A stretch of 51,334 bases of DNA from an uncultured Thermoguttaceae bacterium. GTDB taxonomy: Bacteria > Planctomycetota > Planctomycetia > Pirellulales > Thermoguttaceae. Position numbers and translations under genes: made by a program. Every line of letters begins with the position of its first letter. Positions within the stretch are counted from its first letter, which is position 1. The stretch spans positions 1 to 51,334 of the forward strand of contig CALFBP010000080.1 of assembly GCA_937951625.1 (NCBI GenBank), written 5' to 3'. Positions 16,346-24,816 of this stretch are shown piece by piece. The notes beneath the pieces are model-generated. The model saw only the letters and a list, made by a program, of their open reading frames with translations, was not told where the DNA came from and did no database searches.

Positions 16346-17845
16346 TCAGATGCCGGGCAGTGCGTCCACTCCATAGCGTTTGGCCTCGGCGTGCATGATC
16401 TTGATCAACTCTCGGCGAACCTCATCAGCCAATGGCTTCGGCTGCTGCCTTTCAAGCAATTCCCGGACCCGACACTGGGCGCGGTCCCAGGCCGTTGTTG
16501 CTCCCTCGGCCAGCCAAGCGTCGCGCGAGCGGCGGTCGATGACGGCGCTGGGAAAGAGGGTTTCCTCGCGAAGCCAACGGAGCGTGACCGGCGAGGTGAG
16601 AAAATGGTCTCCCGCCCCCAGGTCTCCCCAGAGATCCTCGGCCAAGCGTCCATCGCGTCCTTCGATGCCCTGAACGAGTCGCAACGCCATGCCGCAAATC
16701 TCGTCATCGATGACCAATTTCTCCAAGCTTTGGCAACTCTCGAACTCGAGCATCCCCGCCCCCGAAACCACGTTCACTCCCGCCAGGGCCGCCAGCACCA
16801 AACCTGGCGACGATTCTAAGCCCGCTTGACAATCCACCAACTTGGCGTCGCTCTGTCCGAGATAACCGTGGGTGGGCAGGCCAAGGAAGCGGCCGATCTG
16901 AGCGTAAGCGCAAACGACCATCGCCGTTTCGATTGCCCCCATCGCGGTGGTCCCGAAACGCATGTCGAACACGGCGGGCGACCCCCCGTAGATGATCGGG
17001 CTTCCCGGCGCGGTCAATTGATGGATGACCACGCCGCTGAGATTCTCCGCCGTGTGCTGCACCAGGGCCCCGGCCAGCGTCGCCGGCGAGGTCGCCCCGA
17101 AAAGCGGCATGGAGACCAGCTCCGCCGGCAGCCCTGATCGGGCGCATTCCATGAGTGCCCGCACGGTCAGGCGGCTCCACTTCAACGGCGGCGAAGGACA
17201 GGCGTCGAAAATGGCTGGCGGCTTCTCGGCGAGCCGTGATGCCCCGCCCATCACCGCCGCCAGCATTTCCTTCATCACCTCGAACGCCTCCAAGGTGAAT
17301 GTCCCCGTGATCACCGGCTTGCTTGAATTCAACAAGACCAAGAAAAGCCGGTAACGGTCGGCGATCTCCCGGGGTACGTCGGAAACCACCAGGGCCGTAC
17401 TTTGGGCCGCCAGATGGGGCAAGGCGTCGGCCAAGCGAACCAGGTTCACCAGATCGGTGGTCGTCGCTTGCCGCGCCTGCTGCGTTTGCGAGTCGAGAAT
17501 CTTAATGGCCGCCGAGCCCGGATCAAAATAAACGTTCCATCCTTGTAATCGAAGAGTGGGCTCGCCGTCACGGTTGTACACCGTGATCGACGACGGCGCC
17601 GTTTTTAAACAATCCCAGACCAGGTTTTCAGGAATTTTGGCACGCTGCGTATGCCTGTGGACCTGGGCCCCCCCCTCGGCAAGCACGGCCAGGGCCTCGT
17701 CATCTTCCACTAAGACGCCGACCCGAGCAAGCACCTCGAGGGCTTCGCCCACGATCCGCTCTACCATGGGCTGGCTCAGCATAGACAAGGTCGGTCGTCG
17801 GGCCGAATCCGGGCCGCCCGCCTCGTTGCCGGTCCCTGCATCCAT
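16346..17845 (-). CDS. Trimethylamine methyltransferase (MttB) family protein, non-pyrrolysine
   Basis: The 499-residue protein belongs to the MttB superfamily of corrinoid-dependent methyltransferases (Pfam06253). Visible segments include a helical N-terminus, SALVVSDVPREIADRYRLF, the VITGTF strand, FDACPSPPLKWS, and GLPTHGYLGQSDAKLVDCQAG. There is no internal TAG, so it is a non-pyrrolysine member like the glycine-betaine or proline-betaine enzymes, not a trimethylamine demethylase. The partner corrinoid protein and reductive activator are not in the window. ATG 17845 is three bases after the stop of a UvrB/UvrC-motif protein gene, implying an operon. Substrate is unknown. Confidence 0.87.
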   Translation of the reverse strand: MDAGTGNEAGGPDSARRPTLSMLSQPMVERIVGEALEVLARVGVLVEDDEALAVLAEGGAQVHRHTQRAKIPENLVWDCLKTAPSSITVYNRDGEPTLRLQGWNVYFDPGSAAIKILDSQTQQARQATTTDLVNLVRLADALPHLAAQSTALVVSDVPREIADRYRLFLVLLNSSKPVITGTFTLEAFEVMKEMLAAVMGGASRLAEKPPAIFDACPSPPLKWSRLTVRALMECARSGLPAELVSMPLFGATSPATLAGALVQHTAENLSGVVIHQLTAPGSPIIYGGSPAVFDMRFGTTAMGAIETAMVVCAYAQIGRFLGLPTHGYLGQSDAKLVDCQAGLESSPGLVLAALAGVNVVSGAGMLEFESCQSLEKLVIDDEICGMALRLVQGIEGRDGRLAEDLWGDLGAGDHFLTSPVTLRWLREETLFPSAVIDRRSRDAWLAEGATTAWDRAQCRVRELLERQQPKPLADEVRRELIKIMHAEAKRYGVDALPGI

Positions 17846-17848
17846 CGA

Positions 17849-18634
17849 CTAGCGCTCCTCGGTTTGACTCAATCGGCGGATCTCGTCCCGCAATGTGGCC
17901 GCATCTTCAAAACGCTCCTCGGCCACGGCCCGTTGCAATTGGCGGCGGAGCAATTCAACGGTCGCAAAGGGGTCGGCCTTGCCCGACCGATGCGCCGCCA
18001 CAAGAACTTCCTCACGCCATTGTTCTAGACTAATCAACTCGGCGCACTGGTCCGCCCGATCGGACAAGTCATAGGCGTCGAGGAACTCGCGAATCCCTTC
18101 GATGCCCGCCTCGATCTGGCGAAGGGCAGCCGTCCAGTCGCCGCGTTCGACCAGAGGCGTGGCTACCGCCCGCGTGTGCATCATCAATACGTACGGCCTC
18201 CATTGGTCAAACTGCCACCGATGACGTTCGTCGCGGGCGTGGGCGCGAACAAAGTCGAACAGGCGGAGATTCCGCTCCGTATCGCGCGCGCAGAGGTCAT
18301 ATCGCTTCAGGTGCCAAAGACTTAAATAACGGTGATAGTACTGAACTCCTTCGCGCCAGAGACGAAAACAGGCCTCCTCGGAAAGTTCGTACGGCGCTGA
18401 ATCCGGGTGCGCAGCGTCGTAGGCTTGTTGTTCCCTGATGTAGTAGTCGAGCCAGGACTCAGCGCCCTCGGGCCGTTTTCCATCCGGCGGCCCATCCAAC
18501 TCCATTTGCAACAATCCCATGTCAATGCGCAATTGAATCTTGTCCCGCCCGTCATCGCCACGCACGATGCGTGCGGAAACCTCGCCCAACTCGTAATCCC
18601 AGCCTTGGAGAATTCTGGTTATGTCCTTCGACAT
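17849..18634 (-). CDS. UvrB/UvrC-motif protein of unknown function
   Basis: The 261-residue protein begins MSKDITRILQGWDYE. Its C-terminal 45 residues hold a UVR motif, LRRQLQRAVAEERFEDAATLRDEIRRL, a helical hairpin that in UvrB/UvrC mediates protein contact and that also occurs in McsA-type proteins. The middle is helical with many Arg and Tyr residues. ATG 18634 is fixed by GGAGGGAGTGG directly upstream, so a longer open frame to 18868 is rejected. It is translationally close (three bases) to the downstream MttB-family gene. The absence of McsA zinc motifs argues against the clp regulator role. Confidence 0.75.
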   Translation of the reverse strand: MSKDITRILQGWDYELGEVSARIVRGDDGRDKIQLRIDMGLLQMELDGPPDGKRPEGAESWLDYYIREQQAYDAAHPDSAPYELSEEACFRLWREGVQYYHRYLSLWHLKRYDLCARDTERNLRLFDFVRAHARDERHRWQFDQWRPYVLMMHTRAVATPLVERGDWTAALRQIEAGIEGIREFLDAYDLSDRADQCAELISLEQWREEVLVAAHRSGKADPFATVELLRRQLQRAVAEERFEDAATLRDEIRRLSQTEER

Positions 18635-18987
18635 CCACTCCCTCCACTTTCCGTGTCGCACGAGAACCTGGACCGCGACGCGAAACTCCGCGGCAATGCC
18701 ACCCACCTCGTCGTCCGCAATCTCCCGTGGACCGGAGCTTAGGTCTACGGGCGCCCTAAAGGTTGTTTGGCTGTGCGCCGAACTCTCAGGTGCAAGCCTG
18801 CGCCCGATCCATCGTTCCACGCTCGGCATGAGAGTGGCCAGAACAATTTTCCCTGTCCTCTCGGCCACCCCCAGTCAGTGTATCGGGGGGAGAACGCGAG
18901 GGAAAGACGGTCCTTTAATCTAGCACTTCTCGCGTGCGCAAATCGTCACCACGCAAGAAGCAATAGGCTTGATAACCGAACCGCCCT
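18635..18987. other. Intergenic region after tex
   Basis: This 353-base gap lies between the tex stop and the start of the UvrB/UvrC-motif gene, both on the minus strand. It should hold the promoter of the two-gene methyltransferase operon. No -35/-10, sigma-54 or terminator pattern stood out, and no convincing small ORF was found. Confidence 0.35.
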
Positions 18988-21900
18988 CTAGGAGGGGGAT
19001 TTGCCAGTGTCGTCCGAGGACTGCTCAGGAGACGGATCAGAACAAGATTCCTCCGATGCAACTACGTTGGTTGGGGGGGGAGGGGGTGGCATTACTCCCT
19101 GGGCAGTCCCATCGGCTGAAGGGGTCGATTCTTGTTTTGAAGGGGGGGCGGCCGCCGTTGTCGATGCAGGATCCTGCGGCTGCTCGCCAGCGACCACGGT
19201 TCGCGAGTCAGAAGTTTGATCCTTACGCCGCGCGGCTTCTTTTCCCCGCTTTGCCTCTGGATTGTTCCCCCTACGATCGGAGGGTCCATTGTTCGCGGAC
19301 TGGCCGAGGCCGAAAAACTGCATCAGGTCGCTGAAACTCCTTAGCGGTTCCTTACCGGCCTTCATCTCGTCGGTGATGGGAATGATTGGTTTGGGACGCG
19401 TCGGTGTTTTCACCACGGCCCGCTCAGATGTTCGCGGCGGACGGCGCTGAAAACGCGGTCGCTCGCCAAGTGGCGTTGAGGAATGGGGGGGTTGGCCCTC
19501 AGTTCGATTTTGGCCAGCCGGTCTCGGAGGCCGCGCCCCGCCGCCATCTGTCTCCCGCTTCGTCTCGGCCCTGGGCGGTTTCTGTGGCTTTTCCTGGTGA
19601 TGAGGACCGGACTTCGCCCGCCCCGGCGGGATCATGGTCAGCGAGACGCGGCGCCGTGTCTTGTCGACGTCGAGCACCCAGACGCGAACCATGTCGCCGA
19701 CGGCTACGATTTCGTGCGGGTCGCGGATGAACTTATCGGCCAACTGGCTGACGTGTACCAAGCCGCTATCGTGCATCCCAATGTCGACGAACGCTCCGAA
19801 ATCAACTACGTTGAGCACAGTGCCGGTCAACTCCATGCCGGGAGTCAGATCCTCCAACTTCAGCACCCCGCGTTTGAACACCGGGGCCGGCAGATCGTCA
19901 CGGGGATCGCGTCCTGGGCGCGCGAGCTGGCTGAGGATGTCCTCGAGCAGCATCGTTCCCACTTGAAGTTCCGCCGCCCACGCCTTGGCGTCCACCTTCT
20001 TGATCCGTTCCGCCAGACTGGCGCTGTTTTCAGATGAAAGCAGATCCGAAGGGCTGATCCCCAACCGCTCCATCACGCGCAATGCGATGGGGTAGCTTTC
20101 AGGATGGATCCAGGTGGCGTCCAACGGGTTTTCTCCGCCCAAAATTCTCAAGAACCCGGCCGCCTGGACGAACGTCGCCTCGCCAATGCCCGGCACTTCT
20201 TTAAGCTGCTCTCGGTTACGGAACGGACCGTGTTGCAGGCGGTGCTCATAAATCCGCCGGGCGCTCAATTGGTTCAATCCCGAAACGTAGCGCAACAAGG
20301 CCGGACTGGCAGTGTTCACGTCGACGCCAACGTAATTCACGCACGACTCGACGACCTCCTCGAGCGATTCGCGGAGGTGGTTGGCCTTGAGGTCGTGTTG
20401 GGAGATGCCCACGCCGAGGTGGGGTGGGTCGATCTTCACGAATTCGCTCAAGGGATCGAGAAGGCGGCGTCCGATGGAGATTGCCCCCCGCACCGAGGCG
20501 TCGTACTGAGGAAACTCCTCCCGGCCCAAGGGACTGGTGGAATACACGCTGGCCCCAGCCTCGCTAACGATCACATACGATACGTCCGCGTCTTTCAGCT
20601 CTTTGGCGATCAGGTCGGCGAAGAATTCCTCGGTCTGACGACAGGCGGCGCCGTTTCCAATCGCCACGACGTTGAGATTGTGCTGCTGGATCAGCTCGAC
20701 GACCACCTGTCGGGCCTGCTCTACGCGTTCCGCCTTGCCCACAAGGAAAATCGTCTGGTGCGCCAAGACGTTGCCGAACTCATCCAAGGCCACCAGCTTA
20801 CAACCACGTTTGTAGCCAGGGTCTACAGCCAAAATTCGGCGGTCGCGAACCGGCGACACCAACAGCAGATTGCGGAGGTTGCGCGCGAACACCGCGACGG
20901 CGTGTGCTTCCGCCCGTTCGGTCAACTCGCGACGGAGCTCCCGTTCCAGGCTAGGAAGAATGAGCCGGACCAGAGCATCGCGGGCACAGCCGCGGAGAAA
21001 ATCGGCGTGGGGGTGGTCGGGCGGAACACACAACTCCTCCACTACCCGCTCCATCGCTCCCTGATCGCTTTCAATCTTTACCCGCAACACCCGACACCGT
21101 TCCCCCCGATTGATCGCCAAGATGCGGTGCGGCGGGACCTTGCGGAGTTCCTCGCGATAATCGAAGTAATCGCGAAAGGCCTTTTGCTTGCGTTCCTCTT
21201 CCTTTTTCTTCTTGCTTTCCTTCTTCTGACGGAGGCGTTCGGCCCGCGCCCGCTTGCGCTTCTCCACCGCGGAGATCGCGGGCGACGGCTGGGGTGTCGC
21301 GGGCTTGTCGGCGCTTTCGGCAGCAATCTGCATTTCCACGCCCGGCGAGTCCGGCCCTAGGACGGGAAGCTCGCCGGGTTCGGGCTTTTCCGTGATCGGA
21401 ACGACCAAGGGGTCGAGCGAATCGCGGATGCAGCAGGCAATGGGCAACGCCTCCACGCCAGGCGCTGCGGCCAACGATGTTTGGGAGGCGGAGTCCTCCG
21501 GCGCAAGCTCGCGGTTCGCATCCGCCTCGGCAGCCCACTCCATCGTGTCGTGGGAAATGACCGTTTGCTCCGGGATCGCAGCCCAGCTTGTGGTCACCGC
21601 TTCCCCCAACGATCCGCCCATTGTTTCTATGCTTCCTTGAGCTCTCACATCTGCGGAAAAGACCGAAATTACGGCTCGGGGGGAAGAATCCGCGGCTCCT
21701 TCCGCGGTCTCCTCAATTTTTTCGCCTTCCGTTTTTGACTCCACCGCCGCCTGGACGACGAGCTTTCCGGTTCGCTGAAGGATTTCGCGCAAACGATGCC
21801 GCAGTTCGGCGCGCTCGCTAAACCACTCGGTCAAAATGTGGCCGGCGCCAAGCAGCGCAGCGGCCGCGGTGGGTACCTGCCGATCCGGGTTGACGAAATC

Positions 21901-22341
21901 GCCGGCGCGGCGGTCCAGATCGTCCCGCCCCACCACGGCATCGAGGATTTCCTGCGCCAAAGGCTCCAAACCACGCGAACGTGCCAGCGTGGCCAGCGTC
22001 TGCTTCTTCGGCTTGTAGGGAAGATAAAGATCCTCGAGCCGTTTGGTCGTGCTTGCTGCAAGGATCTGCCGGGCCAACTTGTCGGTGAGCTTCCCTTGCG
22101 ACTCGATGGAACGAAGGATCGTCTCTTTGCGTTCCGCTAAAAGGCGAAGCTTTTTCAGACGCGATTGAATTTGGCGAACCTGCTCTTCTGTTAGACCGCC
22201 AGTCGCATCCTTGCGGTAGCGCGAAATGAATACCGCCGTGTTGCCGTCATCCAAGAGCTCTACGACGGCTTCCACCTGTCGCAACGGGATGCCTAGGCCC
22301 CGGGCCACGTGGCGCAAATCGATAGTTACGGGTTCGGCCAT
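18988..22341 (-). CDS. tex: Tex-type S1 RNA-binding transcription accessory protein, enlarged
   Basis: The 1117-residue protein has the Tex order: N-terminal helical domain (1-195, VFISRYRKDATGGL), a continued helical part (from about 360, FRDYFDYREELRKVPPHRILAINRGE), a YqgF-like RNase H fold (about 500-640, RRILAVDPGYKRGCKLVALD), HhH repeats (about 670-735) and an S1 domain (about 835-905, GTVLNVVDFGAFVDIGMHDSGLVHVS). Typical Tex is near 720-780 residues. The extra length is a 160-residue acidic/Ala-rich insert (about 196-355, ending in a Lys/Arg/Glu-rich coil) and a 210-residue Pro/Arg/Ser-rich disordered tail. ATG 22341 is the start. It acts on nucleic acid during transcription in the cytoplasm. 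Confidence 0.94.
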   Translation of the reverse strand: MAEPVTIDLRHVARGLGIPLRQVEAVVELLDDGNTAVFISRYRKDATGGLTEEQVRQIQSRLKKLRLLAERKETILRSIESQGKLTDKLARQILAASTTKRLEDLYLPYKPKKQTLATLARSRGLEPLAQEILDAVVGRDDLDRRAGDFVNPDRQVPTAAAALLGAGHILTEWFSERAELRHRLREILQRTGKLVVQAAVESKTEGEKIEETAEGAADSSPRAVISVFSADVRAQGSIETMGGSLGEAVTTSWAAIPEQTVISHDTMEWAAEADANRELAPEDSASQTSLAAAPGVEALPIACCIRDSLDPLVVPITEKPEPGELPVLGPDSPGVEMQIAAESADKPATPQPSPAISAVEKRKRARAERLRQKKESKKKKEEERKQKAFRDYFDYREELRKVPPHRILAINRGERCRVLRVKIESDQGAMERVVEELCVPPDHPHADFLRGCARDALVRLILPSLERELRRELTERAEAHAVAVFARNLRNLLLVSPVRDRRILAVDPGYKRGCKLVALDEFGNVLAHQTIFLVGKAERVEQARQVVVELIQQHNLNVVAIGNGAACRQTEEFFADLIAKELKDADVSYVIVSEAGASVYSTSPLGREEFPQYDASVRGAISIGRRLLDPLSEFVKIDPPHLGVGISQHDLKANHLRESLEEVVESCVNYVGVDVNTASPALLRYVSGLNQLSARRIYEHRLQHGPFRNREQLKEVPGIGEATFVQAAGFLRILGGENPLDATWIHPESYPIALRVMERLGISPSDLLSSENSASLAERIKKVDAKAWAAELQVGTMLLEDILSQLARPGRDPRDDLPAPVFKRGVLKLEDLTPGMELTGTVLNVVDFGAFVDIGMHDSGLVHVSQLADKFIRDPHEIVAVGDMVRVWVLDVDKTRRRVSLTMIPPGRAKSGPHHQEKPQKPPRAETKRETDGGGARPPRPAGQNRTEGQPPHSSTPLGERPRFQRRPPRTSERAVVKTPTRPKPIIPITDEMKAGKEPLRSFSDLMQFFGLGQSANNGPSDRRGNNPEAKRGKEAARRKDQTSDSRTVVAGEQPQDPASTTAAAPPSKQESTPSADGTAQGVMPPPPPPTNVVASEESCSDPSPEQSSDDTGKSPS

Positions 22342-22736
22342 ACGAGGTCAGTAGGCGCCCCACAAAGACAGGCGCTCGTCTCGTGGATCGGAATTCCCTG
22401 CAATGACAAGGGCAGTGTGGACCTTTGTCCCAACGTTTTCGAACACAATAACCTTGGGCGGGGCCTCTTGCGGCAGGCAACCCGCAGGCTCGCGATTGCT
22501 ACTAAGACGCACTCTAGGGAAATGGTTCCAAGATGTCAAGGCTTTAGAACTCTCGAACAGCTCGCCAGCTCGCCTCACGACCACCAGTAAGGAAATCCGT
22601 CAATTTCGGGAAAAAACATCAAACCGGCACAACCGTTGCTGCCGATACCAAAAGGTGGAAGACAGGGTAAGCCTTACACAGACCGTCGGGGCGCTCAACC
22701 GCTTAGCGTCCAGACGGATAGATTTTGGAGCAAGGG
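22342..22736. other. Divergent region between tex and the small ORF at 22737
   Basis: The 395-base divergent region carries a second-class match to the sigma-54 consensus (22625-22640) on the plus strand. On the minus strand no promoter boxes for tex were convincing. No other ORF or RNA is supported. Confidence 0.45.
22625..22640 (+). promoter_or_regulatory. Candidate sigma-54 promoter of the small ORF at 22737
   Basis: CGGCACAACCGTTGCT retains GG (22626-22627) and GC (22638-22639) with the required ten-base gap and the TTGCT -12 box. Position 7 is A instead of G. The predicted start near 22651 gives a leader of about 86 bases. Its presence supports the downstream small ORF being real. Confidence 0.6.
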
Positions 22737-23009
22737 ATGGCATCGGTCAGAAAAGGGCTCAAGACGGCAAAATCTCCCCATCTTCGCGTTTATTGCGGCC
22801 CTTCAGAAGAGGATGCTTCGGTCGACGTTTTGCCCTCCAAGCAGGCGACGGTCACAGTCCCCCTGGGGGAAATCCTCCCCCTGCTCGCCGACGCAGTTCG
22901 CAGCGACCGCACGTGGCTCCGAGATTTTGCCCAGGATGAAATTACCATTTCCATGGATCTTTATGAAGTCATCCTGGCTTATCAATTCTATCGACGCCCC
23001 TCGGCTTAG
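22737..23009 (+). CDS. Small hypothetical protein
   Basis: The 90-residue protein begins MASVRKGLKTAKSPHLRVYCG and contains VTVPLGEILPLLADAVRSDRTWLRDFAQDEITISMDLYEVILAY, which has a regular helix/strand pattern and a Gly-Pro-Ser turn. GGAG six bases upstream supports ATG 22737, and the candidate sigma-54 promoter lies about 100 bases upstream. There is no signal peptide or membrane helix. It converges with the STAS gene downstream. No family is recognised with confidence. Confidence 0.6.
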   Translation: MASVRKGLKTAKSPHLRVYCGPSEEDASVDVLPSKQATVTVPLGEILPLLADAVRSDRTWLRDFAQDEITISMDLYEVILAYQFYRRPSA

Positions 23010-23053
23010 CCAATTCGCTACGTTCATCTAGCTCGGTGGCCTTTTCCAAACAG

Positions 23054-23395
23054 TTACACGTGAGCCACCGCCTCGCTGCGCGTGTCGTAGATGGGCCAGA
23101 TTGTGTCCAAGTGCGCCACGCGAAGTACCTCTTGACACAAGGGTTGCACCCCGCATAACGCCATGGTGCCATGGCGGTTCTTGATCCGTTTCCATGCCCG
23201 GACCAGCGTTTCAATGAAACTCGAGCTGATGAACGTGGTTTCGGACATATCGATGACGAAGCGAGGTGGAGTCGTTTTGTCCGCCTCGGCGAGCAACACT
23301 TTCCCCAATGCGTCCAAGGCATCGAGCTGTAGCCCGGTGTAGCTTGTTCCCGTGAGAACAACCGTCACGCCTTCTTGGTGAATGACTCGTACCAT
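23054..23395 (-). CDS. STAS-domain protein (anti-sigma factor antagonist-like)
   Basis: The 113-residue single-domain protein has the STAS fold signature: a strand start VRVIHQEGVTVVLTGTSYTG, the central VIDMSETTFISSSFIETLVRAW (the Ser in the SSS turn matches the phosphorylatable Ser of SpoIIAA-type antagonists) and the strand GTMALCGVQPLCQEVLRVA. Such proteins bind an anti-sigma or kinase partner and act as a phosphorylation switch. No kinase or sigma gene is near. It lacks a clear ribosome site at ATG 23395. It converges with the small ORF and is separated by 345 bases from the metallo-beta-lactamase gene upstream. Confidence 0.88.
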   Translation of the reverse strand: MVRVIHQEGVTVVLTGTSYTGLQLDALDALGKVLLAEADKTTPPRFVIDMSETTFISSSFIETLVRAWKRIKNRHGTMALCGVQPLCQEVLRVAHLDTIWPIYDTRSEAVAHV

Positions 23396-23740
23396 AAAGA
23401 ATTAGTGTAGGGCAAAGTGATGGAATCCGCAATCCACCGCGCGGCTGGTGATCGCTGGGTCGGTAGCGGCTGAAAAACGGATTGCGAAACATCCCCCGAG
23501 TGTAGCAAAGTCCGCAACCGAATCAGTCCTTAGGGCTGCGCTCCGTAGTGGCTGATTCTTGAGGTCTTGCGAGAGAACTGGTAGTAACGACCGCGCTTTC
23601 CGCGCCGACTCGATGCATGAAGACTGTTGCACGAATAGCCTCGCTCCCCCGGCTCCAGCCAAAGGAGCCTAGAGTTCGCGGCGAGCGATTGTCCGTGCCC
23701 TGTCGGTCAGCAGATGGCTGGGTTTCGCGGGTCTCAGACC
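23396..23740. other. Intergenic region between STAS and metallo-beta-lactamase genes
   Basis: The 345 bases lie between two minus-strand genes. No promoter-like, terminator-like or RNA feature was convincing, and short open frames here lack coding character. Confidence 0.35.
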
Positions 23741-24529
23741 TCAAACCATTTCCCTGCGTCGCACGGTGAACGGCTCGCCGGGCTTTAGCAACAAGGCGTG
23801 AACATTGGGGCACAAGTAATTACAGGCGTAAAGGAATCCGCCGGGATCGCCCGCTCCCTGCTCGGCGAATGTCCAATAGTGGCATGGAATGGCGTAACGG
23901 GGCTGACCTTGCTGGACGAGCCGGGCGGCATCGAGGTGGGTCATGTTGCCGAAACCGCCGTTGATGCAAGGCAAAATCAAGTCCGGCTTGAGTTCGAAAA
24001 GGGGCTGCAACAATCGCGGGCGGAGCGACGTGTCACCGGTCGCCAGGATCCGCACGCCGTCGAAATCCAGTAGCAGGCTCAAGGCGGATTCCGAATAGTC
24101 TTCGTGATCGGCGGGCACCGTGTGAATCACGACGATCCCGAAATCATGGACCCGGTTCGGTTCGAGCACGACGGTCTGATCGTCGCCGATTCCGGCCTCG
24201 GAGAAACCCGCTTTGCACCCGTGAGGACCGGCAAACCGACAGCGAGGGTTGTTGCGAGCGATCACCGGTAAAGCGTCGGGATCCAAGTGGTCAGCGTGTT
24301 CGTGAGTGAGGACTACCAGGTCGGCCCGTACTTCCTCTGCCGTGATGGGTGGCGAACAGATCCGCTTGAAGCCGTACAACCGCTCCGGGGCGTCCGACAG
24401 GGAGGGATCCAGATACACGACTTTTCCGTCCGGCGTCTTGAAAGCGAACCCCGCCTGAGAAAGCCACCACATCCGGACCGCACCGGTTGGCGTCTCCGAT
24501 GACGCGATTTCCTCTGCGAGCCGACTCAT
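23741..24529 (-). CDS. Metallo-beta-lactamase-fold hydrolase (UlaG-like)
   Basis: The 262-residue protein has the metal motif VLTHEHADHLDPDALPVIA (HxHxDH), a later Asp in LATGDTSLRP and a His in HCH/PCHYWTF near the C-terminus. The order and the GFAFKTPDGKVVYLDP start resemble UlaG-type L-ascorbate-6-phosphate lactonases and similar UlaG-family enzymes. The substrate is unknown and no ascorbate operon is present. GAGG seven bases upstream supports ATG 24529. It is probably cytoplasmic since no signal peptide is visible. Confidence 0.88.
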   Translation of the reverse strand: MSRLAEEIASSETPTGAVRMWWLSQAGFAFKTPDGKVVYLDPSLSDAPERLYGFKRICSPPITAEEVRADLVVLTHEHADHLDPDALPVIARNNPRCRFAGPHGCKAGFSEAGIGDDQTVVLEPNRVHDFGIVVIHTVPADHEDYSESALSLLLDFDGVRILATGDTSLRPRLLQPLFELKPDLILPCINGGFGNMTHLDAARLVQQGQPRYAIPCHYWTFAEQGAGDPGGFLYACNYLCPNVHALLLKPGEPFTVRRREMV

Positions 24530-24816
24530 CTTCGTCCTCTCTTCGATCTGGTTGACCAGAGTCGCTTGAGGATAGCCGCGCGGTCAGGCTATGGAAAGGG
24601 GGCCACAGCGGTGGGAAAGTCGTGCCGCGGTCCTAGCGGTTTCGGTCGCCAAGCCGCAACATGCAAGCGGGAGTGCTGGAAAATGGCAGGGTGCGGGGAC
24701 CAGCCACGCCCGCTTGCGAGGGCCAGAGGAACAAGGACGGATGCAGCGTGGGCTTCCCCCGGCCCGCAATGCATCCCTTGTCTGCACACCAGGTAGCGTT
24801 CGAGACGGCTTTGCGG
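24530..24816. other. Gap before the ABC-operon partner gene
   Basis: The 287 bases lie between the end of the 522-residue membrane-anchored gene and the start of the metallo-beta-lactamase gene (both minus). A promoter for the latter should be here, but none stood out. No gene was supported. Confidence 0.3.

Noticed and set aside
16346-17845. Possible pyrrolysine-containing trimethylamine methyltransferase
   Set aside because: No in-frame TAG codon is present across the frame, and the protein reads through as an ordinary sense-codon gene.
20104-21360. Long plus-strand open frame (418 codons) opposite tex
   Set aside because: Antisense to conserved Tex domains, with no promoter or ribosome site and no recognisable protein family.
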